Positions 15,840 through 23,985 of a stretch of DNA of 64,000 nucleotides are shown in pieces (positions within the stretch are counted from its first letter, which is position 1; each line of letters starts with the position of its first letter). Position numbers and translations under genes: made by a program. The notes under the pieces are model-generated. The model had not been told where the DNA came from. It saw only the letters and a list, made by a program, of their open reading frames with translations, and made no database searches. This stretch comes from Plantibacter sp. PA-3-X8 (lineage in GTDB: Bacteria; Actinomycetota; Actinomycetes; Actinomycetales; Microbacteriaceae), in the NCBI RefSeq assembly GCF_003856975.1, contig NZ_CP033107.1, positions 1,116,001 to 1,180,000 on the forward strand, read 5' to 3'.

Positions 15840-17035
15840 CGCATGCTCGTCTCGAGGAGGTCGACGAACGTCGTCTCCTCCGCTGCCACCCCGAAGGCCT
15901 CCGCGCGGAGCAGGGTCTTGCGCGCCCACGCCTGGTGCGGCTTCATCTCGTTCATCTTGTTCCGATACGGGGAGGCGTTGGCGCCGCCACCCACGTCGCC
16001 GACGACCGAGAGGGCGTCGACGTACTCCTCGTGGCTCACGACCGACATCGCGTGGACGACCGGCACGTGGCTCGGGTGGATGACCGTCTTGCCGAGCAAC
16101 CCGTTCGCCTGGTCGAGCGCGATCTCGCGGATGAGGCCGTCGAGTCCCTTGAGGAGGAGCTTCTGACGCAGCTGCGCCTCGTTCGCGTCCTGGAACGGCG
16201 TCATGCGCAGCTGCGGGCGCATGAGCCGCTCCGCGTTGTGGAAGTGCTCCCAGACCGTGCCGGTGATGACGAAGTCGTCGCCCGGCCGACCGAAGACGTT
16301 GACGACGTCGGCGATGACCGAGGAGACGAGTTTCACGTCGTACACGGTGAGGTCGCGGGAGCGCCGGAGCGAGAAGGCGCTCGAGAGGTCGGTGGCGCCG
16401 ATGCGGACCGCCAGGACGTCCTCGCGGTGGGCCTTGGTGACGTCGACGATCCCGGAGAGGGTGTCGTCGCGGGTCTCGCGGTGGATCATCCGCGGCGACT
16501 CGAGGATCGGCATGACCCGGAGGCGACGCGCGCCGTTCGACCCGTCCTGCCCGTAGTCGCGCTGCACGCGACCGAGCGCTTCGAAGAAGCGGTCCGCCAC
16601 CCCGTCGCTGTTCTCGTACTTGGGGATGACGAAGCCGCTCAGGAGGTCGAGTCCCGGACCGAGGAGCCCGGCGACCCGCTCGAGCTGCTCGGGCGTGCGG
16701 ACGCGGATGAACAGCAGCGGCAGCACGGGGCGCTTGGACCCCGAGCTCTTGGCGGCGAGCTGCTGCATCGCCTCCGCGACGTTCGTCTCGGCGAACTCGA
16801 CCGCGTCGTCGGGGACCGAGTCCTCGAGGCACAGCACCATGCTCAGGCAGCCGTGCTTCGCCTGCTTCACGACGTCCTTCGCGAGCGTCGGGCGCGTGCC
16901 GGGACTGTAGAGCGTGGCGCCGAGTGCCGCCGCCACGTGTTCCGGCGGGGAGTCGATGCTGATGGGGCTCGGGAGCTTGTGGAACAGCCGCGACGCGCGC
17001 TTGTCGTCGACGTAACTGAAGTGGCGCATGGTCAT
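15836..17035 (-). CDS. HpcH/HpaI aldolase / citrate-lyase-beta-like protein (Ter module)
   Basis: 399 residues. TIM-barrel protein of the citrate lyase beta (CitE)/HpcH family: VLCLEDSVPDDAV carries the CoA/metal-site glutamate region, RVMPILESPRMI and VRIGATDLSS are conserved strands, and GLLGKTVIHPSHVPVVHA is the CitE-like 'IHP' signature. It is longer than stand-alone CitE, as in the Ter-linked subgroup. It probably makes or cleaves a C-C bond in the metabolite of this module. ATG at 17035 overlaps the preceding stop (ATGA). Confidence 0.86.
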   Translation of the reverse strand: MTMRHFSYVDDKRASRLFHKLPSPISIDSPPEHVAAALGATLYSPGTRPTLAKDVVKQAKHGCLSMVLCLEDSVPDDAVEFAETNVAEAMQQLAAKSSGSKRPVLPLLFIRVRTPEQLERVAGLLGPGLDLLSGFVIPKYENSDGVADRFFEALGRVQRDYGQDGSNGARRLRVMPILESPRMIHRETRDDTLSGIVDVTKAHREDVLAVRIGATDLSSAFSLRRSRDLTVYDVKLVSSVIADVVNVFGRPGDDFVITGTVWEHFHNAERLMRPQLRMTPFQDANEAQLRQKLLLKGLDGLIREIALDQANGLLGKTVIHPSHVPVVHAMSVVSHEEYVDALSVVGDVGGGANASPYRNKMNEMKPHQAWARKTLLRAEAFGVAAEETTFVDLLETSMR

Positions 17036-17889
17036 CGTCTCCGGGGTTCGCGGGCGACGACGTACGGCGTCGGCTCGAAGCCGAACTGCTGCAGGAGCGT
17101 CTCGAGGGGGATCTCGGCGGGAAGGGGTTCGAGGCGGAGTTCGAGTCTCGACCCGATGCGCAACAGCGAGACGACCGGCGGTGCGCCGGTGTCGTCAGCC
17201 GCGGCGAAGCTCTCGCCGTCGAAGAGCTGCACCGTCAGTGGGTGGCCGGCTGTGCCGACGAACAACGCCCGCCGGATGAGGTGCACGTGCCGGAGCGCGA
17301 GGATCGCGTCGCCGCCGTCGAAGCCGAGCAGCGGCCGGTTGCCGGGCGTCGTCACCGGTGTGCCGTCGATACCGTCGGCGGTCGCGACCCCCGTCACGAG
17401 TTCGACGGTCTCCCACACGACCGCCGTCGCTCCGCCGACGATGAGGCTGCCGATCGCGGACTGACGCGGGTCGAGCCGGACCAGCGGGGTCTCGTCGTCG
17501 AGGACGCGGACCTCCTCGGCTGTCGGGGCTGGGAAGGGCTGCGGGGTCGTGGGAGCTGCGGCGGGTGTGGTGGCGGGGCGTCCCGACGGCGTAGCGGGAG
17601 CGGGCGACGAGGATCCGCCGAGCGAGAGTCCCGTCGACGGTGCCGACGGTGCAGGCGCTGCCGACGGCGCTGCCGATGCCGCCGGGGCAGGGGGTGCGGC
17701 GGCGGGCGTCGACGGCCCGCCGAGCGTGAGTCCCGTCGACGGTGCTGCCGACGCGGCGGGCGCTGCCGGAGCAGGTACCGCAGGGGTGCTCGCGACGGGC
17801 TCGACCTGCGCAACCGGCGCAGGCCTCGGCTTCACCCGACGACGGAGGTAGTCGATGTCCCGTCGCACCGGGGAGGTGTTGAGCGGCAC
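17032..17889 (-). CDS. Uncharacterised Ter-operon protein with Pro/Ala linker
   Basis: 285 residues from GTG at 17889. Residues 1-30 are basic, 31-125 are Pro/Ala/Ser-rich and contain two near-copies of STGL(T/S)LGG at 51-58 and 85-92, and the C-terminal ~150 residues form a compact domain (LVRLDPRQSAIGSLIVGG, later LLGFDGGDAILALRHVHLIRRALFVG). I do not recognise the domain. The repeated motif recalls the opening strand of TerD proteins and might be a docking peptide. It lies 3 nt after a TerD gene and overlaps the aldolase gene, so it belongs to the operon. Confidence 0.7.
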   Translation of the reverse strand: MPLNTSPVRRDIDYLRRRVKPRPAPVAQVEPVASTPAVPAPAAPAASAAPSTGLTLGGPSTPAAAPPAPAASAAPSAAPAPSAPSTGLSLGGSSSPAPATPSGRPATTPAAAPTTPQPFPAPTAEEVRVLDDETPLVRLDPRQSAIGSLIVGGATAVVWETVELVTGVATADGIDGTPVTTPGNRPLLGFDGGDAILALRHVHLIRRALFVGTAGHPLTVQLFDGESFAAADDTGAPPVVSLLRIGSRLELRLEPLPAEIPLETLLQQFGFEPTPYVVAREPRRR

Positions 17890-17892
17890 GGC

Positions 17893-18444
17893 TCAGAGGT
17901 CGATTCTGAAGTCGCGCGCCACGCCGGCGAGCCCGCCGGCGTACCCCTGCCCGAGGGCGCGGAACTTCCAGTCCGAGCGGTGCCGGTACAGCTCGGCCAG
18001 GAGCAGCGCCTGGCTGCTGCGGACCTCGGCGATCGGCACGTCGAAGCGCACGAGCTCCCGACCGTCGGGCGTGGCGACGCGGACGAACGCCGAGCGCACA
18101 GGCGAGAAGTCGCCGGGGCCGCGGACGTCGGGGTCGATGTAGAGCAGGAAGGCGATCTTCGACACGGCGTCCGGCACGCGCGACAGCTCGACGTCGATCT
18201 CCTCGTCGTCGGCCTCGGACGAGAAGGTGACCGCGCCGTCCTGGCTCTCGACCTGGTTGAAGAACACGAGGTGGTCGTCGGACAGCGCCTTGCCGTCGTC
18301 GCCGCACATGATCGCCAGCGGCACGGGTTCGCTCTGCGGCCCGCGGCTCGCGATGACGTCCCAGCCGAACCCGATGAGCACGGCGTCGAGACCAGGGTTC
18401 TCGGCGGTGAGCGCGGCGTTCGCGCCCGCGATCAGCGACGCCAT
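17893..18444 (-). CDS. TerD-family stress protein
   Basis: 183 residues, the size of a single TerD domain. GLDAVLIGFGWDV, DDHLVFFNQ, DDEEIDVELSRVPDAVSKIAFLLYID and the C-terminal LLLAELYRHRSDWKFRALGQGYAGGL are the TerD signatures; Asp-rich loops bind Ca2+ in characterised members. The N-terminus lacks the usual GVSLxKG opening strand, making this the most divergent of the three TerD proteins here. Its ATG overlaps the preceding stop by one base (TGATG). Confidence 0.88.
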   Translation of the reverse strand: MASLIAGANAALTAENPGLDAVLIGFGWDVIASRGPQSEPVPLAIMCGDDGKALSDDHLVFFNQVESQDGAVTFSSEADDEEIDVELSRVPDAVSKIAFLLYIDPDVRGPGDFSPVRSAFVRVATPDGRELVRFDVPIAEVRSSQALLLAELYRHRSDWKFRALGQGYAGGLAGVARDFRIDL

Positions 18445-18959
18445 CAGTGCGCACCCAGCACGAGACCGGCGTCGGGCTCCTGGAACTTGTCGGAGAGGAA
18501 CCGACCGTGCGTCGAGAGTTCGGCGATCGCGCCGATGCGGATCTGGTTGAGGAGGTCGCGGATGGTCTCCTCGATGAGCTCCAGCTGACGAGCGAAGACG
18601 ATCGTGCTGCGGGAGTCGTCGGCGCGGTCCGCGGCCGGCAGCGCGAGGAAGGAGCGCAGCGGGCTGGGGAGGTAGTCCGTCACCATCGCGGCGAGGAGCA
18701 CGCGCTGCTCGGTCGACGCACCCTGGTCGGCGATCGTCGCGACGACGAGGCGCAACTGGTCGTCGATCTGTCGGAGCTGCGAGGTGAGCAGCGTGGGGAG
18801 GTCGCGCCCCACGGAGCGCACCGAGTCGCGGAGTTCGTCGAGGTGCCGGGCCGTCTGCTCGTCCTCGGTCTCACCGACGGGCGCCGGCGTGGCGTCGACG
18901 ACGCCGAGCGGCTCGGCCCCGCCGGTCCGCAGTGCGTTCAGCAGTCGTCCGAATGCCAT
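18444..18959 (-). CDS. Uncharacterised helical protein of the Ter operon
   Basis: 171 residues, rich in long amphipathic helices (residues ~35-75 and 115-150) and without membrane segments or catalytic motifs. I do not recognise a family. Its position between telA and a TerD gene and the one-base stop/start overlap indicate a role in the same complex or pathway; helical composition suggests a protein partner of TelA or TerD. That is inference from context only. Confidence 0.65.
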   Translation of the reverse strand: MAFGRLLNALRTGGAEPLGVVDATPAPVGETEDEQTARHLDELRDSVRSVGRDLPTLLTSQLRQIDDQLRLVVATIADQGASTEQRVLLAAMVTDYLPSPLRSFLALPAADRADDSRSTIVFARQLELIEETIRDLLNQIRIGAIAELSTHGRFLSDKFQEPDAGLVLGAH

Positions 18960-19014
18960 CCCTCGTCCCCCTTCGTCCTCAGCGACCCGTGCGCCCGATC
19001 ACCCGAGCGTGAGG

Positions 19015-20226
19015 CTACCGCAGTTCGCGCTGCTCGGCCTGACGGCTGCGCTCGAGGTACGGCTTCGCCTTCTCGAGGCCCGACTCGAGCGCGTTGACGG
19101 TGCCCTCCATGTTCTTGGCGGCTTCGGCACGGAAGGTGTCGATCGCGTCCATGGTCTGGAAGACGTTGTCGAACGCGCGCTGCAGGGTCTCGACGCTGAC
19201 ACCCGCGGTGGATGCCTGCTGGTGGATGCGCGTGGTCTGGTCCTTCAGCATCTCGCTCGTCTGCAGGATCATGTTGTTCGTCGTGGTGTTGATCGCGTCG
19301 ATCTGGTCGAGGACCATCTTCTGGTTCGCGAGGGCCTGCGCGACGACGACGGCGGTCCGCAGGGCGGCGATCGTCGTGGTGCGAGCGCGGTCGACACCCT
19401 TGATGAGCTCGAGGTTGTTCTTGCGGATGAGGTCCATCGCGAGGTAGCCCTGCACCGAGACGGCGAGCTGCGTGAGGATGTCCTGGTGGCGCTGGCGGAC
19501 GGGGAAGAGGACGTCGGCCTCGAGCTTCTGGGCCTCCTCGATGCGTCCGGAGGAGCGGGCTTCGTCGATCTTGGCGACGCAGGCGGCGTCGAGGGCCTTC
19601 GCGAAGACGGCGTACTCGCTGAGCGCCTGCATCGTCTCCCAGAGCTGGACCTTCTCGCCGGCGAGGGCGGCGTTGTCCTTCAGGAGCTCGTCCTGGCCGG
19701 CCATGAGCGACTTGATGATCTTGTCGAGCTGGGTCTGCGCGGACTCGTACTTCTGGAAGTACTTGGCGAGTTTGTTGCCGCCCGGGATGAACCCGAGGAT
19801 CTTGCGGCCGACGCCGAGGTCCGCCTGGTTCGGCGTGAGGTCCTCGACGGTGCTGCGGAGGTCGCCGAGCGTGGTCGCGACCTTGATCTGCGCGCTGTCA
19901 CCCGAACGCTTCGCGCCGGCGACCGAGGTCGACGAGCGGTCGAGCATGCGGGAAGAGTACCCGCTCGACTGCACCATCTCCTTGCCGCCGATCTGGGAGA
20001 TGCCCTCGATCTTCTGCGCGAACTCGGGTGAGCGCGGGTCGAGCGTCGCGACCTCCGTCACGAAGGAGCGAGCCTGCTGCTGGATCTCCGTCTGGCGCTC
20101 CGCCGGGACGGGGACCATGCCCGGTGCCTCTTCGGCCTGCACGACGTCCGGTGCATCCGGAGCGTGCAGCACGAGGGAGGCTGCTGCCTGTTCGTTGGCG
20201 TCTGGCGGAGTGAGTGGCGTGCTCAT
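19015..20226 (-). CDS. telA: TelA/KlaA-type toxic anion resistance protein
   Basis: 403 residues. Matches the TelA family along its length: SQIGGKEMVQSSGYSSRML, DLTPNQADL, a FQKYESAQTQLDKIIKSL coiled-coil region, the RQRHQDILTQLAVSVQGYLAMDLIRKNNLELI core and RTTTIAALRTAVVVAQAL. The family is linked to tellurite resistance, some toxin tolerance and membrane stress; mechanism unknown. It is the fourth gene of the operon, 52 bp after a terD gene. ATG at 20226 begins a short Ala-rich unconserved leader. Confidence 0.93.
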   Translation of the reverse strand: MSTPLTPPDANEQAAASLVLHAPDAPDVVQAEEAPGMVPVPAERQTEIQQQARSFVTEVATLDPRSPEFAQKIEGISQIGGKEMVQSSGYSSRMLDRSSTSVAGAKRSGDSAQIKVATTLGDLRSTVEDLTPNQADLGVGRKILGFIPGGNKLAKYFQKYESAQTQLDKIIKSLMAGQDELLKDNAALAGEKVQLWETMQALSEYAVFAKALDAACVAKIDEARSSGRIEEAQKLEADVLFPVRQRHQDILTQLAVSVQGYLAMDLIRKNNLELIKGVDRARTTTIAALRTAVVVAQALANQKMVLDQIDAINTTTNNMILQTSEMLKDQTTRIHQQASTAGVSVETLQRAFDNVFQTMDAIDTFRAEAAKNMEGTVNALESGLEKAKPYLERSRQAEQRELR

Positions 20227-20278
20227 GCGGTCGACCTTGCTCTCGTGTGTGGCTTGCTCGTGGTGGAGTCGTCGGTGC

Positions 20279-20857
20279 TCAGCCGAGCGGGACGCCGAAG
20301 TCGCCGGCGATGCCGGCGAGACCGGTGGTGTAGCCCTGGCCGACGGCCTTGAACTTCCACTCGGATCCGTTGCGGTAGAGCTCCGAGAACAGCATGGCGG
20401 TCTCGGGGGCGGCGTCCTCGCTGAGGTCGAAGCGGACGATCTCGGTGCCGTCCTGGTCGACGATGCGGCAGTACGCTCCGCGGACCTGGCCGAAGTTCTG
20501 GCGACGCTCGTCCGCCTTGTCGATCGACACGGCGATGATCACGCGCTCGACGTCTGCCCCGACCGCGTTCAGGTCGACCGAGATCTGCTCGTCGTCGCCC
20601 TCGCCGTCGCCGGTGCGGTTGTCGCCGAGGTGCTTGACGGAGCCGTCCGCCGAGGCGGGCTGGTTGTAGAAGATGAAGTCGGCGGAGGAGCGCACCTTGC
20701 CGTTCGCGCCGACGAGCAGCGCGGAGGCGTCGAGGTCGAAGGCCTCACCGCTCGTGGTGCGCGGGTCCCACCCGAGACCGACCGTCGCGACCGTCAGGCC
20801 GGGGCTGGTCTTGGTGAGCGAGAGGTTGTTGCCCTTTTCGAGGGTGAGTCCTGCCAT
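20279..20857 (-). CDS. terD: TerD-family protein
   Basis: 192 residues, a standard single-domain TerD/TerE: the opening MAGLTLEKGNNLSLTK strand, LGWDPR, FDLDASALLV, DFIFYNQPASADGSVKHLGDNRTG, GDDEQISVDL and C-terminal LYRNGSEWKFKAVGQGYTTGL. Acidic residues in these loops form the paired Ca2+ sites of known TerD structures. These proteins sit at the inner membrane face with TerC. It is closely similar to canonical TerD and next to a second paralogue. Confidence 0.94.
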   Translation of the reverse strand: MAGLTLEKGNNLSLTKTSPGLTVATVGLGWDPRTTSGEAFDLDASALLVGANGKVRSSADFIFYNQPASADGSVKHLGDNRTGDGEGDDEQISVDLNAVGADVERVIIAVSIDKADERRQNFGQVRGAYCRIVDQDGTEIVRFDLSEDAAPETAMLFSELYRNGSEWKFKAVGQGYTTGLAGIAGDFGVPLG

Positions 20858-20915
20858 GGTGATCGCTTCTCCTTCGGAACTGCGCTGGCGCGCGGGGGAC
20901 TGCTGCGGGTGGTGC

Positions 20916-21506
20916 TCAGAGGGCCTGGGCGGCCGGGCCGAGGAGGTCCATGACGGAACGCCCGTTGGCGCGCTCGCCGATCGCCTTGAAGGTCCAGCCG
21001 TTGCCCTCGCGCGAGACCTTCGACATGATCATCGCGGTGTGCGGACCGGAGTCGGTGAGCTGGTAGCGGGCGACCTCGGGCGAGCCGGGGGTCGAGTCGT
21101 CGATGATCCGGCTGAAGGCGTTCTGCACGGTGTCGAAGGTCTGGCGGCTGTAGCTGCTGATCACGAACACGATCTGCTGGACGGACGGGGCGACCCTCGA
21201 GAGGTCGACGAGGATCGTCTCGTCGTCGCCGTCGCCGGCACCCGTGAGGTTGTCGCCGGTGTGGCTGGCCGAGCCGTCCTTGCTCGCGAGCTGCTGGAAC
21301 CAGATGGTGTCGAGCACCTTGCCGGTGGCGTCGAAGAAGATCGCTGAGGCGTCCAGGTCGATGTCGGGTGCGGACGAGCGGCCGAAGAAGCCGCGCTTCA
21401 CCGGTGCGACGCCGTCCCAGCCGAGACCGAGGCGGATCCGCGTGAGCGAACCGCCGTCCTGCTTCGTCAGTGAGAGCGACTGGCCCTTTTCCAGACTCAG
21501 ACCCAT
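20916..21506 (-). CDS. TerD-family protein (second paralogue)
   Basis: 196 residues from ATG at 21506, chosen because AGGAG lies upstream and the next residues GLSLEKGQSLSLTK are the canonical TerD start. DIDLDASAIFFDATGK, GDGDDETILVDLSRV and the C-terminal GNGWTFKAIGE complete the domain. It has a short insertion (VAPVKRGFFGRSSAP) between the first two strands that the other copies lack, as in TerZ/TerA-like members. It lies between terC and the next terD, so is probably in the same transcript. Confidence 0.92.
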   Translation of the reverse strand: MGLSLEKGQSLSLTKQDGGSLTRIRLGLGWDGVAPVKRGFFGRSSAPDIDLDASAIFFDATGKVLDTIWFQQLASKDGSASHTGDNLTGAGDGDDETILVDLSRVAPSVQQIVFVISSYSRQTFDTVQNAFSRIIDDSTPGSPEVARYQLTDSGPHTAMIMSKVSREGNGWTFKAIGERANGRSVMDLLGPAAQAL

Positions 21507-21635
21507 GGTTCCGTCTCCTAGATGCTTCATCGTGTTGCTGGTGGTGAGGTGTGGGACGTGCGCCCCCGGCCGAAGCTGGGAGCGCACGTCCACGTTATCG
21601 GTTCAGCCGGGCGAGCGCCCGGATTCCCGGCCCGT

Positions 21636-22859
21636 TCAGAGCAGGCCGCGGGAGTCGGAGCTCTTCGCCTGCAGCTCGTGGGCCCGGGCGAGCAGCCGCT
21701 GGAGCTCCTCGTCGTCGGCCGCCTTCGCCTGGTGCTTGGGCTTCAGGTTCGCGAACGACTTCTGGCGCTCGACCATGCGGGTGTAGCTCGTCTCGAGTTC
21801 GACCTCGTCCACGTGGTGACCGTCCGGGATGTCCTCCGGGGAGTCGGCGTGGTCGACGATCTTCTTCGCCTGGGTGCGGGCGTCGCTGATGATCGTGTGT
21901 GCACGACCGGCCGGGCTGAGGAGCGATGCGAGGACCGTGACGGTGAGGATGCCGATGATGACGATGAGCGACAGGCCAGTGCTGATCTCGAACACCGGGA
22001 TGTGCTCGCCACCGTTGAGGAACGGCAGGGTGTTCTCGTGGAGCGCGTGCAGGACGAGCTTCACACCGATGAAGCCGAGGATCGCCGCCAGGCCGTAGCT
22101 CAGGAAGATGAGGCGGTCGAGCAGGCCGTCGATGAGGAAGTAGAGCTGACGGAGGCCGAGCAGCGAGAACGCCGTCGCGGTGAAGACGATGTACGGGTTC
22201 TGCGTGAGGCCGAAGATCGCGGGGATCGAGTCGAGCGCGAAGAGCAGGTCGGTGCCGCCGATGGCGACCATGACGAGCAGCATCGGCGTGAGGACCTTCT
22301 TGCCGTTCTCGATGGTGACGAGCTTGTCGCCGTCGTAGCGGTCGGTCGTCTTGAAGAGGCGCTTGGCGAGACGGATGACGAAGTTGTTCGCGTCGTCGCT
22401 CTCCTCCTCCGGGCGGAGGAGCTTGATCGCCGTGAAGATGAGGAACGCGCCGAAGATGTAGAACAGCCAGGACCAGGCGTTCACCGCGGCGGCACCGAGG
22501 AAGATGAAGCCGGTGCGGGCGATGAGGGCGAAGACGATGCCGAAGAGGAGCACCTTCTGCTGGTCGGCCCGCGGCACGCGGAAGCTCGACATGATGATGA
22601 GGAAGACGAAGAGGTTGTCGACCGACAGGGCCTTCTCCGTGATGTAGCCGGCGAAGTACTCGGATCCGAGTGTGCCGCCGCCGAAGAAGAGGACGCCGAG
22701 GCCGAAGACGATGGCGATACCGACGTAGAGGGCCGACCACTTCGCGGCTTCCGGCAGCGTCGGCTCGTGGGCCTTGCGCACGTGGAAGATGAAGTCGAAG
22801 GCGAGGAGGGCCAGAATGCCGACGATCGTCAGCAGCCAGACGTATCCGGGGATTTCCAT
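21636..22859 (-). CDS. terC: TerC-family integral membrane protein
   Basis: 407 residues, nine or so hydrophobic helices. SVDNLFVFLIIMSSF and GGTDLLFALDSIPAIFGLT carry the paired acidic residues that define the TerC/Alx family, which is implicated in manganese/metal export and tellurite resistance. A ~75-residue cytoplasmic, charged C-terminal tail follows the last helix. ATG at 22859 begins MEIPGYVWLLTIVG, in line with the family; a longer reading overlaps the promoter. First gene of the Ter operon, divergent from a MarR regulator. Confidence 0.93.
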   Translation of the reverse strand: MEIPGYVWLLTIVGILALLAFDFIFHVRKAHEPTLPEAAKWSALYVGIAIVFGLGVLFFGGGTLGSEYFAGYITEKALSVDNLFVFLIIMSSFRVPRADQQKVLLFGIVFALIARTGFIFLGAAAVNAWSWLFYIFGAFLIFTAIKLLRPEEESDDANNFVIRLAKRLFKTTDRYDGDKLVTIENGKKVLTPMLLVMVAIGGTDLLFALDSIPAIFGLTQNPYIVFTATAFSLLGLRQLYFLIDGLLDRLIFLSYGLAAILGFIGVKLVLHALHENTLPFLNGGEHIPVFEISTGLSLIVIIGILTVTVLASLLSPAGRAHTIISDARTQAKKIVDHADSPEDIPDGHHVDEVELETSYTRMVERQKSFANLKPKHQAKAADDEELQRLLARAHELQAKSSDSRGLL

Positions 22860-22904
22860 GGGCTGTGTTCTCCGCAGCGCTCGAGGTGGGGGACGGGTGA
22901 TGTT

Positions 22905-22948
22905 TAGTTGGTGCCGTCCCACTATATAGTTGGTATGGTCGAACCAAC
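22905..22948. promoter_or_regulatory. Divergent terC/marR promoter with candidate MarR operators
   Basis: ACTATATAGT (22921-22930) is a perfect palindrome that reads TATAGT on both strands, so it can be the -10 for both directions. Immediately beside it GTTGGT-N8-ACCAAC (22929-22948) is a perfect inverted repeat, and TAGTTGGT occurs twice, at 22905-22912 and 22927-22934. A MarR dimer bound at the inverted repeat would cover the plus-strand start region. Sites are seen; the regulator match is inference. Confidence 0.65.
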
Positions 22949-22981
22949 ACCCGAACGCACGTATTCAGAAAGAATTCAGCT

Positions 22982-23473
22982 ATGAGCGATGACGTCGACC
23001 CCGCCGAGGCGGGAGCCGTCATCCAGGCGTCCCTCGCGACGGTGCTCCGGTGGTCCACCAGGGCCGACAACCGGCGTTCGCTGCACGACGCCGAGGGTGC
23101 CGCCCTCACCGCCACGGACGCGTGGCTCCTCGAATACGTCATCACCGCCGGGCCGATCCGCATGTCCACGGTCGCGGGCTGGATGGACGTCGACAAGTCG
23201 ACCGCGACGGCCGAGGTGCGTCGCCTCGAGGAGGGTGGTCTCGTCGTCCGGGCGACGGATCCGAGTGATCGCCGCGCGGTGCTCGTGAGCGCGACGGAGG
23301 AGGGACGGACCGCCCTCGAACGACACCGGCAGGCGGCGCAGCAGGTCTACAACACCCTCGTCGGCAAGTGGAGCGAGCGCGATCGAGCGGAACTCGCCCG
23401 GTTGCTCTCGCGGTTCGTCGACGAGTTCTCCTGGGTCAGCGACGCCGTCTCGCAGCACAACGCGAGTCGCTGA
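22982..23473 (+). CDS. MarR-family regulator, probable controller of the Ter operon
   Basis: 163 residues with the usual MarR layout: dimerisation helices at both ends and a winged HTH in the middle (MSTVAGWMDVDKSTATAEVRRLEEGGLVVRATDPSDRRAVLVSATEEG). The DRR wing is conserved. It is divergent from terC over a 122-bp gap holding a symmetric operator candidate, so it likely represses itself and the Ter operon in response to an unknown ligand. Convergent with gtrA. Confidence 0.87.
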   Translation: MSDDVDPAEAGAVIQASLATVLRWSTRADNRRSLHDAEGAALTATDAWLLEYVITAGPIRMSTVAGWMDVDKSTATAEVRRLEEGGLVVRATDPSDRRAVLVSATEEGRTALERHRQAAQQVYNTLVGKWSERDRAELARLLSRFVDEFSWVSDAVSQHNASR

Positions 23474-23483
23474 CTCTACGGCC

Positions 23484-23981
23484 TCACGGGTCGATGCGCA
23501 CCGGGATCGGTCCCGTCCGCTCCGCCCGCGGCCCGTACACCCAGAAGCGGTAGAGCACGAAGCGGAACGCTGAACCGAGGGCCAGCCCGACGATGTTCGC
23601 CGACACGTTGTCCGCCAGCGGCGTCGTCAGGTGCATCGCGTCGTGGGAGACCCAGAGGCAGGCCAGGGCGATCGCGCCGCCCGCGAGACTCACCAGACCG
23701 AACTCGAGCGCTTCGCGGGCGACGTCCGAGCGCCGATGCGCGCGGAAGGTGAGGAGCCGGTTGCCCACCCAGTTGGCCACGATGGCGAGCGTCGTGGAGA
23801 TGCCCTTCGCCACCAGCAGCCCGGAGGTGCCGGTGTGGAGGAACACGGTGTACGCGAGCAGGTTGAAGACCCCGACGTCGACGAGGAAGCCGGCGCCGCC
23901 GACGAGGCCGAAGGCGGCGACCTCGCGGACGATCGGTCGCCGGAGCAGTGCACGCGGATTCGGGAGTGGTCGGATCAGCAT
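23484..23981 (-). CDS. GtrA-family membrane protein
   Basis: 165 residues with four transmembrane helices. FGLVGGAGFLVDVGVFNLL and FRFVLYRFWVY are the GtrA family hallmarks. GtrA-like proteins move or hold polyprenyl-linked sugars for envelope glycosylation. The start at 23981 lies 4 nt after the stop of the GT39-type glycosyltransferase, which suggests the two work together on a lipid-linked sugar. A longer reading into that gene is a shadow. Convergent with marR (10 bp). Confidence 0.87.
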   Translation of the reverse strand: MLIRPLPNPRALLRRPIVREVAAFGLVGGAGFLVDVGVFNLLAYTVFLHTGTSGLLVAKGISTTLAIVANWVGNRLLTFRAHRRSDVAREALEFGLVSLAGGAIALACLWVSHDAMHLTTPLADNVSANIVGLALGSAFRFVLYRFWVYGPRAERTGPIPVRIDP

Positions 23982-23985
23982 CGCG

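Noticed and set aside
14433..16832. 799-residue fusion upstream of the phosphoribosyltransferase
   Set aside because: The first ~330 residues are an out-of-frame, Arg/Pro-rich reading of the aldolase gene; GTG at 15839 fits the operon pattern.
21522..22907. A 461-residue Glu/Asp-rich protein opposite terC
   Set aside because: It is the complementary-strand shadow of terC and part of a terD gene; composition is typical of antisense high-G+C reading.
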